Shown piece by piece: positions 1 through 7,256 of a DNA stretch of 64,000 nucleotides. The notes under the pieces were generated by a model. It was not told where the DNA came from, made no database searches, and worked only from the letters and a program-made list of their open reading frames with translations. Each line of letters starts with the position of its first letter. Position 1 is the stretch's first letter. Source of the stretch: G963665405 sp963665405 (GTDB lineage Bacteria > Chloroflexota > Dehalococcoidia > Lucifugimonadales > G963665405); assembly GCA_963665405.2 (NCBI GenBank), contig CAXXUH010000003.1, positions 186,001 through 250,000 of the forward strand, read 5' to 3'. The position numbers and the translations under genes were made by a program.

Positions 1-2
1 TT

Positions 3-59
3 ATCGACCGCATCACCCAGGGCTTCGCCACGGCCCAAGCGAAGGCTACCCAGGAGTAG
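3..59 (+). CDS. C-terminal tail of an upstream gene (partial)
   Basis: An open frame enters from the left edge and ends at a TAG at 57-59, giving only about 18 residues (ending AQAKATQE). It is followed by a GC-rich hairpin and faces the convergent solute-binding protein gene. That arrangement fits the end of a real plus-strand gene, but the fragment is too short to identify. Confidence 0.35.
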   Translation: MDRITQGFATAQAKATQE

Positions 60-100
60 CCGGTCGCGCAAGGTTGATCAGAGGAGCATAGGAAACACGA

Positions 101-127
101 GGGGCGGCGACATCTTATCGCCGCCCC
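101..127. terminator. Hairpin between convergent genes, likely bidirectional terminator
   Basis: A perfect 10-bp inverted repeat, GGGGCGGCGA / TCGCCGCCCC, with a 7-nt loop lies between the gene tail ending at 59 and the minus-strand solute-binding protein ending at 164. The flanks are only weakly T-rich, so terminator activity is inferred from stem strength and convergent position. Confidence 0.6.
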
Positions 128-163
128 CCCATCGTCGGCAATCAACGGGGCTATTTTTCTCTG

Positions 164-1171
164 CTAGCCCACAAGGCCATCCCTCACCTTCTGGGCCACG
201 TCCGCGGGCACCCACCGGGTCCACGCAGCCTCATGGTTCTTCAGGAACCAGGTGGCCACCTCTTCGAAACTCGCGTCAGTCTCTGCCTTATAGGCATTGG
301 CAGCCACGTCGACGGCAGCGGTAAAGTCCCAGTTTCTCAGGAACTCAATCACATCAGGCGCCCGCTGGACCAAAGTGGGGTGGACTACGATCCTTATGTT
401 GGCGACGGGGTAGCCGCACCCGGTCCCCGGGCCAGCGCCCGCAGCGCACTCAGGCTCTTCAAGGCGGGTCAGGTCCAGCTCGGCGGCGGGCTTGGTGGGG
501 CCCCACATGTAGCCCACCCAGGCCTCGCCCTTGGCGTAGGCCCCCTCCAGGGAGGCGAAAAGGGAGGCCTGAGACCCGGGGTCCTGGAGGGTGATAATGT
601 CATCCAGGCCGTAGGCTATCAACTGGGCCTCGTTGAGCTCTGAGCACGCCCATGCCGAGAGGCACTGCGGCAGGACTATCTTGCCCCCTTCCTGGGGGAA
701 GATGTCCGCGTGCTCCCTCAGGTCCTGGACCGTCACCAGTCCCGGGTTCTGCTCCACCACGTAGGTGGGGACTACATAGGCGCTCTGCCAGTTGTCATCC
801 AGGCTCTTCCCCACGGGTATGATGTCACCCCCGGCCAGGGCTTTGTCCCAGAAGGCCTGCTGGTTGGGCAGCCATATTTCCATGGTGACGTGAATGTCAC
901 CCTTGAGGAGGCCCGCCTGGAGAGGAACGGTCCCCCCAAAGATCGCCTCGGTGGGGTATCCGAAGCCGTCTTCGATTATGCGGCGTGCTATGGCGTTCTG
1001 GATCTGGGCGCTGTCCCAGTCCAGGTCGGCGAAAATTATCGTCTCCTTGGCCGCTGCTCCCGCTCCCTCTTCCTCCTCATCGCCGCATGCTGCGGCCACC
1101 AAGAATAGCGCTGCTCCCAACAGCGCCACCATAATGTAGAGAAACCGGATCCTACCAACTAATTTAAACAT
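164..1171 (-). CDS. Glycine betaine/choline-type ABC transporter substrate-binding lipoprotein (OpuAC family)
   Basis: Extracytoplasmic binding lipoprotein for quaternary amines such as glycine betaine, of the OpuAC/ProX type. The N-terminus has a hydrophobic signal ending in a lipobox (LVAAAC, Cys near residue 29), followed by an acidic linker. The mature part shows OpuAC-like features including DLDWDSAQ, a GGTVPLQAGLLKGDIHV stretch and a WVGYMWGPTKP segment. A strong AAGGAGG lies 9 nt before the second in-frame Met at 1171. The first Met (1177) would sit almost on the Shine-Dalgarno, so 1171 is preferred. The gene is 34 nt downstream of the ATPase gene, so the two are probably co-transcribed. 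No permease gene is visible in the window. Family assignment is firm; the exact substrate is inferred. Confidence 0.88.
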   Translation of the reverse strand: MFKLVGRIRFLYIMVALLGAALFLVAAACGDEEEEGAGAAAKETIIFADLDWDSAQIQNAIARRIIEDGFGYPTEAIFGGTVPLQAGLLKGDIHVTMEIWLPNQQAFWDKALAGGDIIPVGKSLDDNWQSAYVVPTYVVEQNPGLVTVQDLREHADIFPQEGGKIVLPQCLSAWACSELNEAQLIAYGLDDIITLQDPGSQASLFASLEGAYAKGEAWVGYMWGPTKPAAELDLTRLEEPECAAGAGPGTGCGYPVANIRIVVHPTLVQRAPDVIEFLRNWDFTAAVDVAANAYKAETDASFEEVATWFLKNHEAAWTRWVPADVAQKVRDGLVG

Positions 1172-1204
1172 GCACATTTCCTCCTTTGATTTTGGTTCTC
1201 TTGC

Positions 1205-2248
1205 CTATACCTGGGTCATCGTTAACATTACGTCGGACCGGTGTACCTCACCTACGAGTTCGCCGGCTTCGTTCCGGACCTGGATCGGTTGTTGGTGTTG
1301 CATCAGTACGGGGATCAGCTCTTCTAAACGGGTATCGGCACTGCAGCAAGGACCATCAGAGTCTAGTCCTTCAGTCCTTGGTTCCTTCATCACGCTCCTG
1401 GCCTTCAACACCGACTCCCGGCGGACATCCCGTATAAACTCGGTAACGTACTCGTCTCCAGGGTTCAGGACTATCTCTTCTGGGGTGTCTAGCTGGACGA
1501 TTTCTCCATCCCGCATGATGGCGATCCGGTCGCCCAGCTTCAATGCCTCGTTGAGGTCGTGGGTGATAAAGACCATGGTCTTGTGGAGCTGCGCTTGTAG
1601 CTTGATGAGCTCCTCTTGCATGTTCCGCCGTATGAGAGGGTCAAGGCCGCTAAAGGGCTCGTCCAGAAGAATGATTTCCGGATCCACCGCCAATGCCCGA
1701 GCCAGACCTACCCGCTGCTGCATGCCGCCACTCAGCATCCTCGGGTAGCTGGTTTCCCAGCCCTTCAACCCCACCATCTCCAAAATCCCCTGTGCCCGTT
1801 CCAGGCGCTCCTCCTTATCCACGCCTTGGACCTCCAGGCCCCAGGTCACGTTATCTATGACCCGCCGGTGAGGCAAAAGGCCATATTTTTGGAAGACCAT
1901 GCCCATCTTTCCTCTGCGCAGATGGATAAGCTGCTGGTCGGTACACTCCATGATGTCTTCACCGTCGATCTCGATGACCCCTTGCGTGGGCTCTATCAGC
2001 CGCAGGAGACAGCGCACCAAGGTAGACTTTCCGGAGCCTGAAAGACCCATGACCACAAAGACCTCACCCTCGTGGACGTCAAAGGAGACGTCCCTGATGC
2101 CGATGACGTGATCGGTGCGCTCCAGCACCTCACCTCTCGACGCATCGGGGACCCATTCCTCGCTCAAGACAGACGAGGCCCGGGGGCCAAAGACCTTCCA
2201 GAGGTTCCGGACAGATATTCGAACGTACCGGCTGTCCGTTTCGGCCAC
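1205..2248 (-). CDS. Glycine betaine/proline-type ABC transporter ATP-binding protein (ProV/OpuAA family)
   Basis: Cytoplasmic ATPase of a quaternary-amine importer, 347 aa. It has Walker A GLSGSGKST (about residues 68-76), a Q-loop VFQKYGLLPHR, signature LSGGMQQRVGLARAL, Walker B IILLDEPFSGLDP and an H-loop VFITHDLNEA. After the ATPase core, a shortened C-terminal region resembles a single CBS-like half (ADTRLEELIPVLMQHQQ...VGEVHRSDVML), as in osmoregulated ProV/OpuAA proteins. The start is GTG at 2248, 8 nt after a GGAGGAGG run. An open frame continues upstream without a stop and carries coding-like residues (see 2249-2395). It pairs with the downstream binding lipoprotein. Confidence 0.9.
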   Translation of the reverse strand: MAETDSRYVRISVRNLWKVFGPRASSVLSEEWVPDASRGEVLERTDHVIGIRDVSFDVHEGEVFVVMGLSGSGKSTLVRCLLRLIEPTQGVIEIDGEDIMECTDQQLIHLRRGKMGMVFQKYGLLPHRRVIDNVTWGLEVQGVDKEERLERAQGILEMVGLKGWETSYPRMLSGGMQQRVGLARALAVDPEIILLDEPFSGLDPLIRRNMQEELIKLQAQLHKTMVFITHDLNEALKLGDRIAIMRDGEIVQLDTPEEIVLNPGDEYVTEFIRDVRRESVLKARSVMKEPRTEGLDSDGPCCSADTRLEELIPVLMQHQQPIQVRNEAGELVGEVHRSDVMLTMTQV

Positions 2249-2395
2249 GGTATAACCTCCTCCGGGCCCAACTCCGAAGAACTCGTCCCCTGTCTGGTTG
2301 TCGAAGACGCCCCGATGGAGGCTCCCCGCCTCATCCCAAAAGGAGCGATACAGTGCGTCCTCCGGGTCGTAACTGCTCCGTATCCTGCTCGGTGA
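2249..2395 (-). pseudogene. Possible remnant of an N-terminal gene fragment upstream of the ABC ATPase
   Basis: Upstream of the ATPase start, the same minus-strand frame reads through roughly YDPEDALYRSFWDEAG, then GSLHRGVFDNQTGDEFF, up to the GTG. A Met-initiated start (MVSRFTEQDTEQ) sits just upstream in a frame offset by one base. Together these look like the N-terminus of a protein, perhaps a class I SAM-dependent methyltransferase, that was frameshifted and lost its C-terminal part. The methyltransferase idea comes only from a remembered N-terminal pattern. It could equally be chance. Confidence 0.25.
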
Positions 2396-2818
2396 ACCTC
2401 GAGACCATGCCCCGCCTCTCCCAGATACTCAGGGTCGGTCAAACCAAAGGCCCGCCCAAAACCTCGAATGGAAACTGGCGACACTGAGCGGGCGCCAGGG
2501 CCGACTGGATCGGCCCGCTATGGCTCGTGGGGGAAGACCCGCCTGAGAAGAGGTATGTCCGGGGTGGATTCAGACGATGCACGCCCTACGGAAACTGAGG
2601 ATTCGCCAAAGGAGGGGAGCAATGGCCGGACGCGACTGGTCAGGTTCCGCCTGATGTGGCTCTTCGTTGTCCTGCACGATCTCAGCATGGCTAACGGGCA
2701 TCGTAGCGGCGCGGTCCCAGCTTGTCAAACTTGCGCCAAAGCTGCCGCGAGGCCCAGGAGGTTAAGATATCGTCAGGATTTCCGGCGGCGTCGCTGCCGA
2801 CTGCGGAGGTGGATTGCC

Positions 2819-3718
2819 CTGAGCAAAGTGAAGATCGGCACGGCCTCCTGGACTGACAAGCCTCTGATAGACTCCCACGCGTTCTATCCCGACGGATGCA
2901 CCTCGGCGGAGGCCCGGCTGCGCTTCTATGCGGAAAACTTCCCGATGGTGGAGGTCGACAGCACCTACTACGGCATGCCCTCCGAGCGCAACTCGAATCT
3001 CTGGATCGAGCGGACGCCGGACGGGTTCACCTTCAACGTAAAGGCGTTCCGCCTCTTCACCACGCACCGGACGCCTCCCAAGGCGCTCCCAGTCGATGTC
3101 AGGAACGCTCTTCCCGGCGGTCCCGGCGCGACGCAGGGCCTCTACTACCGCGACGTGCCCCCGGATCTCAGGGACCTGGCATGGGAGATGTTCGCGAGCG
3201 CTCTCGCTCCCCTCCACACCGCCGGCAAGCTGGGCGTCGTCGTCTTCCAGTTCCCGCCCTGGTTCATGCCCCGGCAGGCCTCCTATAGCCACATCGAGGA
3301 GTGCAAGAGGCGGCTGCCCGAGTACGACGTCGCGGTCGAGTTCCGCAACCGGTACTGGCTCGACGGCGACAACCTGGAGAAGACGCTGGGCTTCCTGCGC
3401 TACAACGAGATCTCCTACATCGCCGTCGACGAGCCGCAGGGCTTCGAGTCGTCGGTGCCCCCGCTGGCCGACGTCACCGGCCCCTACGGGCTCGTCCGAT
3501 TCCACGGACGCAACCGCTCGACCTGGGAGAAGAAAGGTCTGAAATCCTCGTCCGAGCGCTTCGACTACTACTACACCCGCGAGGAGATCGAGGAGTGGGT
3601 GCCGAAGATAGACGTGATGCGGCAGGGAGTCGAAGAGCTGCACCTGGTGGTGAACACCAACAACTGGGACCAGGGCGTGGTCAACGCCAGGCTCCTGGGC
3701 GATGTTCTCGGCGGCTAG
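2819..3718 (+). CDS. DUF72 (YecE-like) family protein
   Basis: TIM-barrel-like protein of the DUF72/YecE family, whose biochemical role is not settled. It begins with the family signature KIGTASWTD, continues with FNVKAFRLFTTH and VVFQFPPWF, and has AVEFRNRYWL plus the end motif VRFHGRN and HLVVNTNNWDQG. A longer open frame reaches back to 2468 but is low-complexity and unlike the family. A GGAGGT at 2805-2810 best fits a CTG at 2819, with GTG 2828 as the alternative start. The stop codon lies inside a GGCTAGGAGCC hairpin that begins the following repeat element. Confidence 0.85.
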   Translation: MSKVKIGTASWTDKPLIDSHAFYPDGCTSAEARLRFYAENFPMVEVDSTYYGMPSERNSNLWIERTPDGFTFNVKAFRLFTTHRTPPKALPVDVRNALPGGPGATQGLYYRDVPPDLRDLAWEMFASALAPLHTAGKLGVVVFQFPPWFMPRQASYSHIEECKRRLPEYDVAVEFRNRYWLDGDNLEKTLGFLRYNEISYIAVDEPQGFESSVPPLADVTGPYGLVRFHGRNRSTWEKKGLKSSSERFDYYYTREEIEEWVPKIDVMRQGVEELHLVVNTNNWDQGVVNARLLGDVLGG

Positions 3719-3995
3719 GAGCCGCTCACGAGAGAAGAGGACGGAGAGTGCAGAGGGGCAAAGCCCCTTTGCAAGGAGTCTGAGGGTTTCCCTCAGATCT
3801 GATTTCTCCCCCTTCCTGGCCAGGAAGGGGGCCAGGTCCGATGATGCTTCGCTCATCGAGACTCTCGATGCCACGATTCATCGGGGCGTATCGGAGGGGA
3901 TGGTCGAAAGGGGCTTTCGTCAGCAAGGTGATGAGATACGGGGAGTGCAGGCGGCTGGGAGCCGCATCCAAGAGAAGAGGACGGGGAGCGCCGAG
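3709..3995. repeat. Interspersed hairpin repeat, long copy
   Basis: This fills the gap after the DUF72 gene. In order it holds the head hairpin GCGGCTaggAGCCGC, GTGCAG, stem AGGGGC/GCCCCT, stem CTGAGGG/CCCTCAG, stem CCTTCCTGG/CCAGGAAGG, and the GATGATGCTTCGCTCATCGA block. A CAGCAAGGTGATGAGATAC restart and a second GCGGCTgggAGCCGC head follow, so this is a nested or tandem copy. Confidence 0.85.
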
Positions 3996-4016
3996 CCGAC
4001 CGGTTTGGGAAACTCG

Positions 4017-4736
4017 CTAGCAGTTCCAGAGGCCGGCGGACCGGGCTTTTGCCTGCTCCTCGAGTTGCAGGTACACGTCGCGCCGCCCGAACTCATCGAG
4101 GCTGGACGTCGTCGCGAGCCCCTCCTCGATGAGGGCGGCGCCCAGGTCGTGACCATCGACCTTTACGTAGACCAGGGGCCCGTCGCTCCAGGTCGGGGCC
4201 GTGGAGGCCGGATCCAGCACGATACCCGCCACGCGTCCCAGGGCCGCGCTCGAAGCGAACTCGACCGCCTGACCGGCCAGTCCACCCATGCACGAGCCGC
4301 TCGCGCCGCCGCCATCCCCGTTCGCGCTTGGGGCCCCGACAACGTCGGCACCCAGAAGACCCACAACCAGCGTCGAGCCGTCGGGGTACATCACCTCGAA
4401 CCTGTCAGCGCCCAGGACCTGTATCACGGCCACCTGGAACTCGACCTCGAACGCGCCGAAAAAGGACAGGGGGAAACTCTGACGAATCCCGGCCGCCTCC
4501 ATCTCCGAGGTCGCAGCCTCGGCGTCGGCGGCAGGATCGGCCGGGACGTCGCGCGCCTCGGCGATCTCGGGATCGGGGGCGGCGGTCGGAGTAGCCTGAG
4601 TGGCGGTCACTTCGGCCCGGTCGGTGGCGGAGACGTCGGGGTCTGAGCTGGACGTAGGCCCGCACGCGACGCCGACCACCAGCGCGGCCACCGCCACCGC
4701 CGGAGCCAGCCGCGACCAGCCCACTCGGTCCCACAC
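4017..4736 (-). CDS. Staphylococcal-nuclease-like lipoprotein
   Basis: A 239-aa exported lipoprotein. The signal peptide ends in a lipobox (VVGVAC, Cys near 25), followed by a long Ala/Pro/Thr/Asp-rich linker to about residue 85. The C-terminal 140 residues follow the thermonuclease-fold layout: DGSTLVVGLLGADVVG, then DLGAALIEEGLA and YLQLEEQAKARSAGLWNC, the usual SNase ending. The catalytic Arg/Glu pairs of true nucleases are not clearly preserved in the middle section, so nuclease activity is uncertain. It begins 31 nt after the small membrane protein gene on the same strand. Confidence 0.7.
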   Translation of the reverse strand: MWDRVGWSRLAPAVAVAALVVGVACGPTSSSDPDVSATDRAEVTATQATPTAAPDPEIAEARDVPADPAADAEAATSEMEAAGIRQSFPLSFFGAFEVEFQVAVIQVLGADRFEVMYPDGSTLVVGLLGADVVGAPSANGDGGGASGSCMGGLAGQAVEFASSAALGRVAGIVLDPASTAPTWSDGPLVYVKVDGHDLGAALIEEGLATTSSLDEFGRRDVYLQLEEQAKARSAGLWNC

Positions 4737-4766
4737 GCGGCCTCTCCTATCTACAGGGAAGGGGCC

Positions 4767-4982
4767 TCAGTCGCCGGCTTCATCGGACCCGGTACCGCGC
4801 GAGGCGAAATACTCGTCGGCGAGCACCACCAGGGCCAGGACGGCCAGAAGGGTGCCGCCGATGAACCAGCCCGTTACGCCGAGCCTCCACTGGCGGTCGG
4901 CAATTCCGATGACGAGGCCGATGATCCCGCACGCCACTCCCCCCAGAGCCATCAAGCGGGCCAACTCTATCCGAAGGTTCAT
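4767..4982 (-). CDS. Small two-helix membrane protein
   Basis: A 71-aa protein with two predicted membrane spans (about residues 9-27 and 39-57) separated by a short DRQWRLG loop, and an acidic C-terminal tail. GGAGGTG precedes the ATG (CGGGAGGTGATCGTATG). No family recognised. It lies just upstream of the nuclease-like lipoprotein and may share its transcript. Confidence 0.6.
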   Translation of the reverse strand: MNLRIELARLMALGGVACGIIGLVIGIADRQWRLGVTGWFIGGTLLAVLALVVLADEYFASRGTGSDEAGD

Positions 4983-5069
4983 ACGATCACCTCCCAGCGG
5001 CCCGATGGTATCACATCGGTACTGCTCGGCGGCAGGGGACTATGGTCGCCGGAAGACGGCTCCCGGCAC

Positions 5070-5330
5070 TCAGGATTCGACGGCGAACTGGTCCTGGCCT
5101 ATCAAGAAGGCCAGGCGGCTCCGGTTTCTGATGCTCAGCTTCCGAAGGATGCTGATGACCTCGTTGCGCACCGTGAAAACGGAGATCCCCAGCTCGGCGG
5201 CTATCTCCCCATTCGTTTCGCCCAGGGCGACCAGGAGAGCCACCTGCTGCTGCCTCCGGCCGAGGCTCGACAAGACCCCGCGGCGGTCCATGACGGGCGT
5301 GCCCCCCGGATTCCGGAATGCTTGCTCCAT
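5070..5330 (-). CDS. Short LuxR-type HTH protein
   Basis: An 86-aa protein that is almost entirely a LuxR/GerE DNA-binding domain: LGRRQQQVALLVALGETNGEIAAELGIS, then VFTVRNEVISILRKLSIRNRSRL. It has no receiver or other sensor domain. It resembles the C-terminal half of the larger LuxR regulator at 5740-6492, whose pattern is KTNQEIADILNYSLSTVKN. It probably binds DNA as a dimer; targets are unknown. It may be a stand-alone regulator or a truncated response regulator, though the start is well formed. Confidence 0.72.
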   Translation of the reverse strand: MEQAFRNPGGTPVMDRRGVLSSLGRRQQQVALLVALGETNGEIAAELGISVFTVRNEVISILRKLSIRNRSRLAFLIGQDQFAVES

Positions 5331-5620
5331 AAGCGTTCGCCCCCTCAGGTCTGGCTCGGTAGAAAGTGACAGCGCAACCCTAGGTTAGGGGCCGCCTTCG
5401 AGTCCGTGGGCCGTCCGGGGGTACAGTCGGCGGGCTACTCCGGCGGTTGGCCTCTGGTCTGGCCTCAATGTCGCGGCTAGGAGCCGTGTCCAAGAGAGGA
5501 AGACGGGGCGTGCTGGTCAGCCTAACGCGGATGAGGCCACGTTGTGTAGGCGCGCGCGGCTGTGCGTCCACAGGCGCCATTCACGCCGTGGTCTGATACC
5601 AACGGGAGGCCGGGAGCGAG

Positions 5621-5737
5621 GGGTGTGCAGATCCCGACTTGTCGGGATTGCCGGGGGTCTGAAGAGAGGGAAATCCTCAGCTATCAGCTAGCCGCTTCCT
5701 TCCCAGGAAAGGGGCGAGGGGGGACGGTCGAAACTGT
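5621..5737. repeat. Interspersed hairpin repeat, alternative first stem
   Basis: GTGTGCAG is followed by ATCCCGACTTGTCGGGAT (perfect stem) instead of the AGGGGC stem, then a degenerate CTGAAGA...TCCTCAG second stem and a CCTTCCcaGGAAAGG third stem. It ends TCGAAACTGTCTTTA, where the last bases provide the minus-strand stop of the LuxR gene at 5740. A detached head hairpin GCGGCTAGGAGCCG lies at about 5472-5486. Confidence 0.8.
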
Positions 5738-5739
5738 CT

Positions 5740-6492
5740 TTAGGCGGCGCCGTTGGGCTGGCGGCCGTACGTCATGAGCACGGCCTGCAGACGATTCTCC
5801 GCTCCGAGCTTGATGAACAGGCGCTGGCACAGGTTCTTCACCGTGGACAGGCTGTAGTTCAGGATGTCCGCGATCTCCTGGTTCGTCTTGCCCACCGCCA
5901 GGAGTTCGAGGAGCTGTTTCTCTTTGTCGCTGAGCTTCTTGCCGTTCAGTGCGGGGGCCGACCCGTCGGCGGCCATCCCGGATTGTAGCTGCGGCCGGAA
6001 CCGGTCGGCCAGCCTCGCGTCCGCGCTGAAGATGCCCGAGGCTTTCAGGTCCAGCGAGGCCAGCAGCTCGCCGAGGTTCGCCTCCATGGCGAAGTAGCCG
6101 CGGGCTCCCGCCACCATGAATGTGGTCATGCGGTTGACGGACGGCTGACTGTCCAGGACCAGGACCGACAGCCCCGAGATGCGGTCCGTCAGCGTCTTGA
6201 CCGCCTCAAGCTCCGAATCGCACCCGTTCGCCACAGCCAGAAGGACTACCTTCGGCTGGTGAATGCTCGCCAGATTCAGCAGCTCGTCGACTCGGGTGGC
6301 CGATCCAACCAGCTGGAACTTGGCGACCCTGGCGACGATGCTCTTGAGCCCTTCAGAAAGGATCTCGTTCTGTCCCAGGACAAGCACGTGCTCCCTGAGG
6401 GCCACGAGGTTGGAAGGGTGCGGTCTGTCGAGCGACTGGACGCTGTTGTGGGTCTCGTGGCCGTTCTGCGCCTTGTCCCAGGTTTGCATCAC
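5740..6492 (-). CDS. LuxR-family regulator with degenerate receiver domain
   Basis: A 250-aa NarL/FixJ-like transcription regulator. Residues about 32-150 look like a response-regulator receiver fold (HVLVLGQNEILSEGLKSIV, then LSVLVLDSQPS and GARGYFAMEAN). The phospho-acceptor position reads VVLLAVANG, with no aspartate, and the acidic pocket is missing, so phosphorylation control is unlikely. The C-terminus (about 180-245) is a LuxR HTH: LSDKEKQLLELLAVGKTNQEIA, then YSLSTVKNLCQRLFIKLG. The absence of a phosphorylatable Asp makes it an atypical or orphan response regulator. Confidence 0.82.
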   Translation of the reverse strand: MMQTWDKAQNGHETHNSVQSLDRPHPSNLVALREHVLVLGQNEILSEGLKSIVARVAKFQLVGSATRVDELLNLASIHQPKVVLLAVANGCDSELEAVKTLTDRISGLSVLVLDSQPSVNRMTTFMVAGARGYFAMEANLGELLASLDLKASGIFSADARLADRFRPQLQSGMAADGSAPALNGKKLSDKEKQLLELLAVGKTNQEIADILNYSLSTVKNLCQRLFIKLGAENRLQAVLMTYGRQPNGAA

Positions 6493-6737
6493 CTATACTC
6501 CTCGTCGTAGTCGCCAGTCTCCGGTCGACGGAAACGGAGATCGCCCGTGGCGGCAGACCCGCAGGTGCGTCCCGAGAGACTTGGTTCCAGTCCTAAGTCT
6601 AGGGCGCGCGGGTTAATTTACACGACGCGTGAGTAAAGGAAGCGTTGAGGGGCGGGAAAGCTTGGGAGCCGGTTCGTGGAAATTCCGTTAGATCGGACGA
6701 TCGGGACCTGTGCGGCGGGAGCGACGGTCGCCGGCCG
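6493..6737. other. Intergenic region without recognised feature
   Basis: About 245 bp lie between the LuxR-type regulator (transcribed leftward) and the end of the small protein gene at 6738. I see no convincing ORF, tRNA or strong hairpin. Promoter elements for the regulator presumably lie at its right-hand part near 6493-6560 but cannot be fixed by eye. Confidence 0.4.
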
Positions 6738-7256
6738 TCACTCTCGCCCGTCGAGGGGGGGACCGGGAGGCTCGTAGCCATCGCTCTCCGGACCCTTCGC
6801 CGTCTCGCCGACGCCGTCGGCCGGTGGCTGAGCCGGAGACAGCCGTGGCTTCGGATGCCACTCCATCGCCTGTCGCGGCATGGAGGTCGGTGGCTCCTCG
6901 GCTGGACCGTCGAGGGCCGTGTCGCCCGATGCCGTCCCGTCGTTGCCACTCGATGGGCTCCAGTGCTCGCCGGCAGATCTAATGGGCGATACATCTGGGC
7001 CATCCGCAAAGATGATGTCGACCCACCTGTCGGCGAAGCGTTCGAGCCGGGAGATCAGCTCGGTGGCGTCGTTGGACGAGATCAGGTCCGACTTGAGAGC
7101 CTCGCCGACATAGTCCTCGCATACACCGGCCATATGCAGCAGCATCCGATCGGCGGTGTAATCCAGCCTCCGAGCTATATGCTCCAGCGTGAGTCCCAGC
7201 CTGCGAAGCCTCGCCGCCTTTTCGAAGATGCCGAGCACCCGCCGAACGTCGTCCAC
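6738..7256 (-). CDS. Protein with one domain homologous to the adjacent large repeat protein; coupled GTG start
   Basis: A 172-aa product whose first 90 residues (VDDVRRVLGIFEKAARLRR to WVDIIFADGPDV) are clearly another copy of the C-terminal repeat of the 1.2-kb-residue protein just upstream (VEDVWRMLGVFEKAAELRG to WVAVIFSDVPEE). The rest is Pro/Ser/Gly-rich and disordered. The upstream gene's TAG and this frame's GTG share one base (TAGTG). Two readings are therefore possible: translational coupling of a separate cistron, or a one-base frameshift that cut the last repeat from the long protein. It has no signal peptide of its own, which favours the second reading. Confidence 0.55.
   Translation of the reverse strand: MDDVRRVLGIFEKAARLRRLGLTLEHIARRLDYTADRMLLHMAGVCEDYVGEALKSDLISSNDATELISRLERFADRWVDIIFADGPDVSPIRSAGEHWSPSSGNDGTASGDTALDGPAEEPPTSMPRQAMEWHPKPRLSPAQPPADGVGETAKGPESDGYEPPGPPLDGRE

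Noticed and set aside
2164..2484. A 106-aa minus-strand frame overlapping the ABC ATPase start
   Set aside because: Overlaps the well-supported ATPase N-terminus in another frame and has no domain features; treated as a shadow. The other frame in the same region was kept as a weak remnant instead.
2762..3874. A 370-aa minus-strand ORF opposite the DUF72 gene
   Set aside because: Antisense to a recognisable family protein with no domain of its own; typical of high-GC shadow ORFs.
6599..7009. A 136-aa minus-strand ORF overlapping the small repeat-domain gene
   Set aside because: Arginine/proline-rich product in a different frame from the domain-bearing ORF; no support.
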